This document shows positions 49,647-59,190 of a stretch of 64,000 nt of DNA, in pieces (the stretch's first letter is position 1; every line of letters starts with the position of its first letter). The notes beneath the pieces were generated by a model. That model did no database searches. It was not told where the DNA came from and worked only from the letters and a program-made list of their open reading frames with translations. The position numbers and the translations under genes are program-made. Origin of the DNA: Rudaea sp. 3F27F6 (GTDB lineage Bacteria > Pseudomonadota > Gammaproteobacteria > Xanthomonadales > Rhodanobacteraceae). Where the stretch lies: positions 186,001 to 250,000 of the forward strand of contig NZ_SCNG01000003.1 of NCBI RefSeq assembly GCF_005503555.1, in the 5' to 3' direction.

Positions 49647-50813
49647 ATGAATTTTCACGAGTATCAGGCCAAGCAATTGTTCGCCGACTACGGCATTCCC
49701 GTGCCGCCCGGCAAGATCGCGGCGACGCCGGAGGAGGCCGTCGAGGCCGCCCGCGCGCTCGGCGGCGACGAATGGGTGGTCAAGGCGCAGATTCACGCGG
49801 GCGGCCGCGGCAAGGCCGGCGGCGTCAAGCTGGTGAAGACGTTCGACGACGTCAAGGCCGCTTCGGCCAAGATGCTCGGCACCAAGATGGAGACGTACCA
49901 GTCGGGCGGCCGCGCGCTGCCGGTCAACGTCGTCCTGATCACCGAGGCGAGTGATATCGCCAAGGAACTGTACCTGTCGGTGCTCGTCGATCGCGCCACC
50001 AAGTCGGTGGCGTTCATCGCCTCGGCACGCGGCGGCGTCGACATCGAGCAGGTCGCGCGCGAGAACCCCGAGGACATCCACACCCTCGAAGTGAACTTCG
50101 TCGAAGGCCTGCAGCCGTACAAGTGCCGCCAGCTCGGCTTCGCCATGGGCCTCAACGCCAAGCAGGCCGGCCAGCTGACCAAGATCATGCTCGGCCTGTA
50201 CAAGCTGTTCAACGAGAAAGACCTTTCCCTCGTCGAACTCAATCCGCTCGCGATCAACAAGTCCGGCGATCTCGTTGCGCTCGACGGCAAGGTCAACTCC
50301 GACGACAACGCCGAATTCCGCCACGCCGACCTCGCCGCGATGCGCGACGAGTCGCAGGAAGACCAGGCCGAGGCGGTCGCGGTCAAGCACAACCTCAACT
50401 ACGTGACCATGGACGGCAACATCGGCTGCATGGTCAACGGTGCCGGCCTCGCCATGGCGACGATGGACGTGATCAAGCTCAACGGCGCCGAGCCGGCGAA
50501 CTTCCTCGACGTCGGCGGCGGCGCGACCAAGGAGCGCGTGACCGAGGCGTTCAAGCTGATTCTGTCGTCCGACAAGGTCAAGTGCATTCTGGTCAACATC
50601 TTCGGCGGCATCGTGCGCTGCGACCTGATCGCCGAAGGCATCATCGGCGCGGTCAAAGAAGTGGGGCTGACGATTCCGGTCGTCGCGCGCCTCGAAGGCA
50701 CCAACGTCGAAGAAGGGCGCAAGCTGCTCGCCAATTCCGGCCTGAAAATTACGCCGGCTCTCGATTTGAACGATGCCGCCCAGAAGGCGGTCGCAGCGGT
50801 CAAGGCCGCTTGA
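49647..50813 (+). CDS. sucC: Succinyl-CoA synthetase subunit beta
   Basis: 388 residues, the standard SucC length, beginning [23 protein letters not shown]. It contains the ATP-grasp fold and the [19 protein letters not shown] signature. With SucD it interconverts succinyl-CoA and succinate in the TCA cycle. sucD starts 16 bases after its stop. The ribosome site is AAGGTGG. Confidence 0.98.
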   Translation: MNFHEYQAKQLFADYGIPVPPGKIAATPEEAVEAARALGGDEWVVKAQIHAGGRGKAGGVKLVKTFDDVKAASAKMLGTKMETYQSGGRALPVNVVLITEASDIAKELYLSVLVDRATKSVAFIASARGGVDIEQVARENPEDIHTLEVNFVEGLQPYKCRQLGFAMGLNAKQAGQLTKIMLGLYKLFNEKDLSLVELNPLAINKSGDLVALDGKVNSDDNAEFRHADLAAMRDESQEDQAEAVAVKHNLNYVTMDGNIGCMVNGAGLAMATMDVIKLNGAEPANFLDVGGGATKERVTEAFKLILSSDKVKCILVNIFGGIVRCDLIAEGIIGAVKEVGLTIPVVARLEGTNVEEGRKLLANSGLKITPALDLNDAAQKAVAAVKAA

Positions 50814-50829
50814 GCGAGGAAGTATACAA

Positions 50830-51705
<876 letters not shown>

Positions 51706-51761
51706 GCGAGTCGCGGGTTTGCTAGTATCCCCGCCCGCCGATGATGACGCGCGGGGAAGCG

Positions 51762-54536
51762 ATGACACCGGAGCAAAAAGCTCGTTTGCTGATTGACCAG
51801 AAGCTCGAAGCTTCGGGCTGGCTGGTGCAGGACATGAAGTCGCTGAACCTTGGCGCGGGTCGAGGTATTGCTGCACGCGAATACCCGACCGATACAGGGC
51901 AAGCGGACTACGTGCTGATCGTCGATCGCAGCCCGCTGGGCGTGATCGAAGCCAAGCGCGACGAAGAAGGCCACAACCTCAGCGTCCATGAACCGCAGAC
52001 CGAGCGCTACGCTAACGCCACGCTGAAATGGCGCAAAGGCAATGCACCGCTGCGTTTCTTGTACGAGGCTACGGGCCAGATTCTCTGGTTCACCGACGGC
52101 GCCGATCCCGCACCGCGCGCCCGCGAACTGTTCCAATTCCTGCGCCCGGAAACCCTGGCGGAATGGGCCGCACAGGCGGACACGTTGCGAGCGCGCCTGC
52201 AGCAGATGCCGCCGCTGCCCACGCGCCGCCTGCGTGAATGCCAGATCAACGCGGTCAACGGTTTGGAAGAGTCGCTGGCGAAGAATAAGCCGCGCGCGCT
52301 AATCCACATGGCCACCGGCGCGGGCAAGACTTTCACCGCCATCACCGCCGTGTATCGTTTATTGAAGTTCGCTGGCGCCAAACGCATCCTGTTTCTGGTC
52401 GATACGCGCAATCTCGGCAAACAGGCGCATCAGGAGTTCATGGCCTACACGCCGCCCGACGACGCGCGTAAGTTCACCGAACTCTATAACGTGCAGCGGC
52501 TCTCATCCTCGCGTATCGACCCGCATGCGCAGGTCTGCATTAGCACGATCCAGCGCATGTATTCGATCCTGTCGGGCACCGAGCTAGGCGAGGGCAGCGA
52601 AGACATCTCGCCCGCCGAAGCCGCTCCGACGATCAAGCAGGAACGGCTGGTGCAATACAACCCAAGCGTGCCGGTGGAAGAGTTCGACTTCATCGTCATC
52701 GACGAGTGCCACCGCAGCATCTACAACCTGTGGAAGCAGGTGCTGGACTACTTCGACGCCTTCCTGATCGGCCTCACTGCCACGCCGGACAAGCGCACTT
52801 TCGGCTTCTTCAACCAGAATGTGGTGGCCGAATACAACTATGAACAGTCCGTGGTCGACGGCGTTAACGTGGGCTACGACGTCTATGAAATCGAAACCGA
52901 AATCACCCGCGCTGGCGCAACGATCGAGGCGAAGCAGTGGGTGGATCACCGCGACCGCATCACCCGCGCCAAACGCTGGGCACAGACCGAGGACGACATC
53001 GACTACGGCAGGACCGATCTCGACAAATCCGTCGTCAACCCGAACCAGATTCGCCAAGTCATCGAAGCGATGAAGGCGGCGGTCGAGAGAAAGATTTTCC
53101 CGAACCGCAAGGAAACACCGAAGACATTGATCTTCGCCAAGACCGACAGTCACGCCGACGACATCGTCCGCGCCGTGCGCGAAGTGTATGGCGAAGGCAA
53201 CGATTTCTGCCGCAAGGTGACGTACACGGAAAGCGACGCGGACGGCGTGCTGGCGGATTTTCGCAACGAGTTCCATCCGCGCATTGCTGTCACCGTGGAC
53301 ATGATCGCCACCGGCACCGACGTCAAGCCGCTGGAAGTGCTGCTGTTCATGCGCGACGTGCGCAGTCGCGGCTACTACGAACAGATGAAAGGCCGCGGCG
53401 TGCGCAGCCTGGGTGCCGAATCGCTTAAGAAGGTCAGCAACTCGGCCAGCGGCGCGAAGGAACGCTTCGTGCTGATCGATGCTGTGGGCGTGGAAAAATC
53501 CTGCAAGACCGAAAGCCGTCCGCTGGAGCGCAAACCCGGCACGAGTCTGGACGCCTTGCTCAAAGGCGTGGCCATCGGCGCGCGCGATGACGACACCGTG
53601 CTCAGCCTCGGCAACCGTCTGGTGCGTCTGGCCAAGCAACTGGACGACAAGGCGCTGGCAAGGATCAAGCAGGCCAGCGGCGGCCTTGGCCTGCAGGATC
53701 TGGCGCGCGGATTAGTTCAGGCGCTGGACGCCGACCGCATCGCCGCCGATGCGCTGGATGCGGCCAAAGCCGCAGGCATCACCCGCAGCGAGGACACGCT
53801 GACCGACGCGGAAATCGAAACCGCGAAGCAAAAGCGCATCGCCGCCGCCTGCGCGCCGTTCGACGCACCGCAACTGCGCGAATGGATCGAATCGGCGCGG
53901 TGCGAACGCGAACAGATTATCGACATCGTCAATCCCGACACGCTCAGCCGCAGCGAATTCGCCGCGCAAGCGCAGGCCAATGCGGAAACCGCGATCCGCA
54001 CGTTTGGCGAATTTCTCAAAACCCACCGCGACGAACTCGCCGCGCTGGGTTTTTTCTACGCGCAGCCCTACCAGCGCCGCGCGCTGACGTTGGAGATGAT
54101 CGAAGAGCTGCACGATGCGTTGAGTCGCCCGCCGCTGATGCTGACCACGGAAAAACTCTGGAGTGCCTACGCGCGCGTGCAGGAGAGTCGCGTACGCGGC
54201 GCGGACGCGCGTCGTTGCCTGACCGATCTGGTCTCGCTGGTGCGCTTCGCGCTGGGTATGGACGCTGAGCTGCGCCCGTTCGCCGACGCCGTGGACCGGA
54301 AATTCGCCGACTGGGTATTCCGCCACAATGCCAAGCGCGCGACCGCGTTCACGCCTGAACAGATGGATTGGCTGCGCCTGATGAAGGAGCACATTGCCGC
54401 AAGTTGCTGCATCGAACGCGAGGATTTCGACTACGCGCAACTGGCCGCGCGCGGCGGTTTGCAGCGGGCGTGGAATGTCTTTGGCAACGAGTTGGACGGG
54501 TTGATGGTGGAGATGAATGAGGAGTTGGTGGCTTGA
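51762..54536 (+). CDS. hsdR: Type I restriction enzyme, R subunit
   Basis: 924 residues from ATG 51762. An N-terminal nuclease domain shows the PD-ExK-like YVLIVDRSPLGVIEAKRDE. Helicase motifs follow: Walker A MATGAGKTFTAI near 183-194, DECHRSIY near 313 and IATGTDVKPLE. A C-terminal domain of the EcoEI-R type ends the protein. HsdR translocates DNA and cuts it when the site is unmodified. Its stop overlaps the TTG start of hsdS. Confidence 0.95.
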   Translation: MTPEQKARLLIDQKLEASGWLVQDMKSLNLGAGRGIAAREYPTDTGQADYVLIVDRSPLGVIEAKRDEEGHNLSVHEPQTERYANATLKWRKGNAPLRFLYEATGQILWFTDGADPAPRARELFQFLRPETLAEWAAQADTLRARLQQMPPLPTRRLRECQINAVNGLEESLAKNKPRALIHMATGAGKTFTAITAVYRLLKFAGAKRILFLVDTRNLGKQAHQEFMAYTPPDDARKFTELYNVQRLSSSRIDPHAQVCISTIQRMYSILSGTELGEGSEDISPAEAAPTIKQERLVQYNPSVPVEEFDFIVIDECHRSIYNLWKQVLDYFDAFLIGLTATPDKRTFGFFNQNVVAEYNYEQSVVDGVNVGYDVYEIETEITRAGATIEAKQWVDHRDRITRAKRWAQTEDDIDYGRTDLDKSVVNPNQIRQVIEAMKAAVERKIFPNRKETPKTLIFAKTDSHADDIVRAVREVYGEGNDFCRKVTYTESDADGVLADFRNEFHPRIAVTVDMIATGTDVKPLEVLLFMRDVRSRGYYEQMKGRGVRSLGAESLKKVSNSASGAKERFVLIDAVGVEKSCKTESRPLERKPGTSLDALLKGVAIGARDDDTVLSLGNRLVRLAKQLDDKALARIKQASGGLGLQDLARGLVQALDADRIAADALDAAKAAGITRSEDTLTDAEIETAKQKRIAAACAPFDAPQLREWIESARCEREQIIDIVNPDTLSRSEFAAQAQANAETAIRTFGEFLKTHRDELAALGFFYAQPYQRRALTLEMIEELHDALSRPPLMLTTEKLWSAYARVQESRVRGADARRCLTDLVSLVRFALGMDAELRPFADAVDRKFADWVFRHNAKRATAFTPEQMDWLRLMKEHIAASCCIEREDFDYAQLAARGGLQRAWNVFGNELDGLMVEMNEELVA

Positions 54537-56113
54537 GCTCCATCGAATTGCCCAGCGGTTGGACGGTTGCGCCTATCGAAGATTTGTTAGCCAAGCAATC
54601 TGATGGACGAACAATCCATCAAGGCTGGAGTCCACAATGCCTCAAAGAACCCCGGAATGCAGATGAGTGGGCGATTCTGAAAACAACCGCGATTCAGCCG
54701 GGTAAGTTTGAGCATGAGCACAACAAGAAGCTGCCGGCGCAATTGGCGCCTCGGCCTGCAATTGAGGTTAGTGACGGAGACCTATTGATCACTTGTGCCG
54801 GCCCGCGCGTGCGGTGCGGTGTTTCGTGTCTGGTCAAATCCATAGTCCCGCATCTAATGCTTTCGGGAAAGATGTATCGCTTCCGCCCTGAGCCGAGTGC
54901 AATGGACGCCCGCTATCTGGAAGCGTTCTTGCAGTCGGATGAGGCTCAATTCGCAATAGATCGAATGAAAACGGGGGGGAGTGAGAGTGGTCTCAATCTC
55001 ACCCATGATCGGTTCAAGCGACTCGAAGTGCGGTTCGCTCCTATTGCGGAGCAGGTGCGAATAGTCGTGAAGCTGGAAGAACTGTTTTCCGACCTCGACG
55101 CCGCCGTGGCCGAACTCAAGGCCGCGCAGCGCAAGCTGGCGCAGTATCGGCAGTCGCTGCTGAAAGCGGCAGTGGAAGGCGCGTTGACCGCGGACTGGCG
55201 CACCGCGCATGGCGAACCCAAGGAAACCGGCGCAGATCTGCTGCAACGCATCCTGCGCGAACGCCGCGTCCGCTGGGAAGCCAAGCAACTGGCGAAGTTC
55301 GCCGAGCAAGGTAAGGCACCGTCGAAAGGCTGGCAGGCCAAGTACCCTGAACCCGTTGCGCCCGACACTCGTGATTTGCCGGCGCTGCCGCAGGGGTGGG
55401 TGTGGACGACAGTAGATCAGTTGTCGCCGGATGATTTAGCCAATGGCAAGTCTGTTCCAACATCTGGCACAAGCGGCGCAAAAGTTCTTCGGTTGACGGC
55501 TGTGCGTCACGGCCGGATTGATCTCGGTGAATGGAAACATGGCGCATGGTCTGATGCGGAGGCAAAGCCATTCGCCGTGGTAAATGGCGACTTGCTAATT
55601 GTTCGCGGCAATGGCTCTTTGACTTTGGTTGGGCGTGCTGGGCTCGTCGAGAACGTGCTCGAGCAGGTGGCATATCCGGATACGTTGATCCGCTTGCGGA
55701 CGCTTGAGCAAGTCATCCACTCCAAATGGCTGGCATTCGTTTGGGATGCTCAGCGGACACGAACTCATCTCGAAATCCGTGCCCGCACTTCTGCAGGCAT
55801 CTACAAAATCTCGCAGCCTGACATCGTTTCCGTGGCCGTGCCTGTACCTCCACTCGCCGAACAAACCGAAATCATCGAGCAACTGGATATCGCCCTTGCC
55901 GCGGCGAAGGAGCAAGAAGCCGCCATCGCCCGCAGCTTGCAACAAGCCGCCGCCCAGCGCCGCAACATCCTCAAAGCCGCCTTCGCTGGCCAACTGGTCC
56001 CGCAAGACCCCGACGACGAACCCGCCAGCGCATTGTTGGCGCGCATTCGTGTAGAACGGATGGCTGATGTTGAAGCAAAATCGCGCAGGGTTCGAAGGAA
56101 AAATGCGCCATGA
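54533..56113 (+). CDS. hsdS: Type I restriction enzyme, specificity subunit
   Basis: 526 residues from TTG 54533, which overlaps the hsdR stop (TTGA) and has GAGGAG upstream. Two target-recognition domains (about residues 10-170 and 280-440) each end in a long conserved helix (LDAAVAELKAAQRKLAQYRQ and LDIALAAAKEQEAAIARS), as in all HsdS. The recognition domains are visibly less GC-rich than the neighbouring genes, as expected for parts exchanged by recombination. A run of seven G at 54973-54979 lies within the first one. DNA specificity cannot be read from sequence. Confidence 0.94.
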   Translation: MSSIELPSGWTVAPIEDLLAKQSDGRTIHQGWSPQCLKEPRNADEWAILKTTAIQPGKFEHEHNKKLPAQLAPRPAIEVSDGDLLITCAGPRVRCGVSCLVKSIVPHLMLSGKMYRFRPEPSAMDARYLEAFLQSDEAQFAIDRMKTGGSESGLNLTHDRFKRLEVRFAPIAEQVRIVVKLEELFSDLDAAVAELKAAQRKLAQYRQSLLKAAVEGALTADWRTAHGEPKETGADLLQRILRERRVRWEAKQLAKFAEQGKAPSKGWQAKYPEPVAPDTRDLPALPQGWVWTTVDQLSPDDLANGKSVPTSGTSGAKVLRLTAVRHGRIDLGEWKHGAWSDAEAKPFAVVNGDLLIVRGNGSLTLVGRAGLVENVLEQVAYPDTLIRLRTLEQVIHSKWLAFVWDAQRTRTHLEIRARTSAGIYKISQPDIVSVAVPVPPLAEQTEIIEQLDIALAAAKEQEAAIARSLQQAAAQRRNILKAAFAGQLVPQDPDDEPASALLARIRVERMADVEAKSRRVRRKNAP

Positions 56114-56853
56114 CCTATCCGACGGTGACCGAAGTGACGGGCCGAAGTTCGCAGGGCAAAACGCGTCCGTTTATTTGCCGGGCCGATGATGGTCAGGTGT
56201 ATTTCGTGAAGGGGCGCTATGCTGGCGTACGCAGCCTGGTCTGCGAATGGTTGGCCGGCTCGCTGGCAAAAGCATTCGGGTTGCCTATTGCACCCTTCAC
56301 TATTCTCGACGTGCCGGAACAATTGGTGCGGCTGGGCTACTCGGCGGGGGAGCCGCTTTCCGATCTCGGCGCAGGCGCGGTGTTTGGCTCGCAGCGTTGT
56401 GAATTTTCCGAGCTGACCATGATCTCGGCCGAGTTGGTCCCGCCGCAGACGCGGGCTGATGTGGCCGTGTTCGATTGGTGGGTGCACAACGAAGACAGAA
56501 CGCTCAGCGCCCACGGCGGCAATCCGAATCTGTTTTGGGAAGCGGGCAATTCGAAGCTCTGGGTGGTCGACCACAATCTTGCATTCGACCCGGATTTTTC
56601 CAGGGAGCGGTTTCTCGACCATCACGTTTTTGCCGATGCGCTGCGCGATGTGGCCGGCGATTTCGTCGCCCGCAAGCTGTATGCCGATCGCCTGTCTGCG
56701 GCGTTGACGGGGTGGCGTTCGACGGTCGCTGCGCTGCCGACGATGTGGCAGACTATCGACCCCGAGCAATCGATACCGCTGGATTTCGATTTCGCTGCTG
56801 TACGGACGCAGCTTGAACGTTGTACCAGCGACATTTTTTGGAACCTGAGCTGA
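56110..56853 (+). CDS. HipA-like kinase-fold protein (HipA_2 type)
   Basis: 247 residues, starting four bases inside the end of hsdS (ATGA overlap). The protein begins VTEVTGRSSQGKTRPFIC and shows HipA-type sites: the ATP-binding VKGRYAG, FDWWVHNEDRTLSAHGG (catalytic Asp/Asn region) and WVVDHNLAFD (metal-binding DHN, corresponding to the DHG of relatives). HipA kinases phosphorylate proteins, such as glutamyl-tRNA synthetase in the E. coli toxin. This shorter branch is usually seen next to DUF3037, as here. It has no antitoxin-like HTH neighbour. Confidence 0.82.
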   Translation: MTYPTVTEVTGRSSQGKTRPFICRADDGQVYFVKGRYAGVRSLVCEWLAGSLAKAFGLPIAPFTILDVPEQLVRLGYSAGEPLSDLGAGAVFGSQRCEFSELTMISAELVPPQTRADVAVFDWWVHNEDRTLSAHGGNPNLFWEAGNSKLWVVDHNLAFDPDFSRERFLDHHVFADALRDVAGDFVARKLYADRLSAALTGWRSTVAALPTMWQTIDPEQSIPLDFDFAAVRTQLERCTSDIFWNLS

Positions 56854-57686
56854 TGAAAGCTCCCTGCCGTTACGCCATTCTGCGCTTTCTGCCTTATGCG
56901 GAAACGGGCGAGTTTGCGAATGTGGGGGTAGTCCTGATCAGCACGGTCGGGCGATTTTTCGGTTTCCGCTTGCTCAAGCGCCGAATCGCTCGCGTTACGC
57001 ATTTCTTCGATCTGCACGAGCACCGGCATTTGCGCGAAGGGCTGGCCTTGATGCGCGAAGAGCTTGAGCGCGTTGCGCAGGAGCTGAAGCGATTCGGCAT
57101 GGATCGGCGCCTGAAGAATGTCGATGAGCCGGCGCTCGAGGCGTTCTTCGCCGAGCTCACGCGCCCACGCGAAACGCTGTTTCGTTTCGATGCCCCGCGA
57201 GTTGTTTTGACCGACAGCCCGAACGCGACGCTCGATGAATTGTTCGGCAGGTATGTCGAACGGGATTTCGCCACGCGCGAATATCAGGAAGCTGTGCTTG
57301 AACGCGGCTTGCGGCTCTTGTTATCCGCTCACCAGTTGGGCGATCGCTTCGCGCCGCGCACGGTTGGTGACGAGCAATTCAATGTGAAATTCCCCTTCGT
57401 TACGGCGGGAAGCGAGCATATTCGCATCATCAAACCGCTACACTTGACCCATGCCGAGCCGGCCAAGGCTATCGATCACGGCTTGCAGTGGGCAGGTCGA
57501 ATCGCCCAATTGCGCAAGCGCCAATTGCTTGCTGGCGAAATACTCGTCACCGTGCAACGCAAGAAAGATAATGCCTCGTATGAGCGGGCTGCGCAGGATG
57601 TGAAGACCATGCTGATCGAGGCAGGCGCCGAGGTTGTCGACTACGCGGCTGACAAACAGATCATTGAGTTTGCTCAGGCCTCTTGA
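56853..57686 (+). CDS. DUF3037-family protein
   Basis: 277 residues from ATG 56853; the A of its start is the last base of the HipA-like stop (TGATG). It fits DUF3037 in the opening YAILRFLPYAETGEFANVGVVL, a conserved fold of unknown function. Co-location with a HipA-like kinase is a frequent family pairing. It is 18 bases upstream of hsdM. A role as regulator or cofactor of the kinase is likely but only inferred. Confidence 0.82.
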   Translation: MKAPCRYAILRFLPYAETGEFANVGVVLISTVGRFFGFRLLKRRIARVTHFFDLHEHRHLREGLALMREELERVAQELKRFGMDRRLKNVDEPALEAFFAELTRPRETLFRFDAPRVVLTDSPNATLDELFGRYVERDFATREYQEAVLERGLRLLLSAHQLGDRFAPRTVGDEQFNVKFPFVTAGSEHIRIIKPLHLTHAEPAKAIDHGLQWAGRIAQLRKRQLLAGEILVTVQRKKDNASYERAAQDVKTMLIEAGAEVVDYAADKQIIEFAQAS

Positions 57687-57704
57687 GCAAAGCTTGATTC
57701 GCCG

Positions 57705-59186
57705 ATGAACGCCTCGACCCTCGTCCAGAAAATCTGGAACTTCTGCCACACCCTGCGCGATGACGGCGTGGGCTATGGCGACTATCTGGAGCAGCTCACC
57801 ACGCTGCTGTTCCTGAAGCTGGCGCACGAGTATTCGCAAGATCCGTACAACCGCGACACTCAGGTCCCGAAAAGCTGCAACTGGCTCAGCCTGCGCGGCA
57901 AGACCGGCGAACCACTGGAAGCGCACTATCTGAAAGTACTGCATCGCCTGAGCGAGGAGCCCGGCATGCTCGGGGCGATCTTCTTCAAGGCGCAAAACAA
58001 GATTCAGGACCCGGCCAAGCTGGCGCGACTGGTACAGATGATCGATGCGGAGGATTGGATCAGCCTCGATGTCGATACCAAGGGCGACCTCTACGAGGGC
58101 CTGCTGCAGAAAAATGCGGAGGACACCAAGAGCGGCGCGGGCCAGTACTTCACGCCGCGCCCGTTGATCCGAGCGATGGTCGAATGCGTGCAGCCGGAAC
58201 CGGGCAAGACCATTGCCGATCCGGCTTGCGGCACGGGCGGTTTTTTCCTCGGCGCATACGCGTGGCTGACCCGCGATGGCGCCAAGCTCGACAAGAAACA
58301 GAAGACGTTCCTGCATCGCGAAACATTTTTCGGCAACGAGATCGTCGCCGCTACGCGCCGCCTGTGTTTGATGAATCTGTTCCTGCACAACATCGGCGAC
58401 CTGGACGGCGAACCTACGGTGGAGCGCGCCGATGCGTTGATTGCCGAATCGCAGCGCAAGTTCGATTACGTGCTGGCCAATCCGCCGTTCGGCAAGAAAA
58501 GCAGCATGACCATCACTAACGAGGATGGCGAGGAAGACCGCGATGCGCTGACTTACGAGCGGCAAGACTTCTGGCAAACCACCTCGAACAAGCAGCTCAA
58601 CTTCCTGCAGCACATCGTTTCGATGCTCAAGACCACCGGGCAAGCGGCGGTAGTGCTGCCGGACAACGTGCTGTTCGAGGGCGGTGCGGGTGAAAAGATA
58701 CGCCGCAAGCTGCTAGAAACCTGCGACGTGCACACTCTGCTGCGCCTGCCGACCGGCATCTTCTACGCGCAGGGCGTGAAGGCCAATGTGTTGTTCTTCG
58801 ATGCCAAGCCAAAGGACGGCAAGGTGCATACCAAGGGCGTGTGGATCTACGACTTGCGCACCAACCAGCACTTTACCCTGAAGACCAAGCCGCTTCGCTT
58901 CGAGGACTTGCAGAATTTCATCAGTGCCTACCATCCGGCCAATCGGCACAAACGCAAGGAATCGGAGCGATTCCGATATTTCGACTACAAAACGCTCATC
59001 GCCCGCGACAAAGCCAGCCTGGACATCTTCTGGCTCAAGGACGACAGCCTCGATGATCTGGACAATCTGCCTGCGCCGGACGTGCTGGCGCAGGAAATCA
59101 TCGAGCATCTCGAAACGGCGTTGTCAGCGTTCCGAGATGTCGCGGCTGGTTTAGCTTCTGCTCGCGCAACGCATGAAGAAGGCTGA
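57705..59186 (+). CDS. hsdM: Type I restriction enzyme, modification subunit (N6-adenine methyltransferase)
   Basis: 493 residues. It has an N-terminal helical HsdM_N domain, then the SAM-binding motif DPACGTGGFF (near 172) and the catalytic NPPFGKK (near 259) of the gamma-class N6-adenine methyltransferases. With HsdS it methylates one adenine in each strand of the recognition site and so protects the host. Its place last in the operon, after the HipA/DUF3037 pair, differs from the more usual M-S-R order. Confidence 0.96.
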   Translation: MNASTLVQKIWNFCHTLRDDGVGYGDYLEQLTTLLFLKLAHEYSQDPYNRDTQVPKSCNWLSLRGKTGEPLEAHYLKVLHRLSEEPGMLGAIFFKAQNKIQDPAKLARLVQMIDAEDWISLDVDTKGDLYEGLLQKNAEDTKSGAGQYFTPRPLIRAMVECVQPEPGKTIADPACGTGGFFLGAYAWLTRDGAKLDKKQKTFLHRETFFGNEIVAATRRLCLMNLFLHNIGDLDGEPTVERADALIAESQRKFDYVLANPPFGKKSSMTITNEDGEEDRDALTYERQDFWQTTSNKQLNFLQHIVSMLKTTGQAAVVLPDNVLFEGGAGEKIRRKLLETCDVHTLLRLPTGIFYAQGVKANVLFFDAKPKDGKVHTKGVWIYDLRTNQHFTLKTKPLRFEDLQNFISAYHPANRHKRKESERFRYFDYKTLIARDKASLDIFWLKDDSLDDLDNLPAPDVLAQEIIEHLETALSAFRDVAAGLASARATHEEG

Positions 59187-59190
59187 AAAT

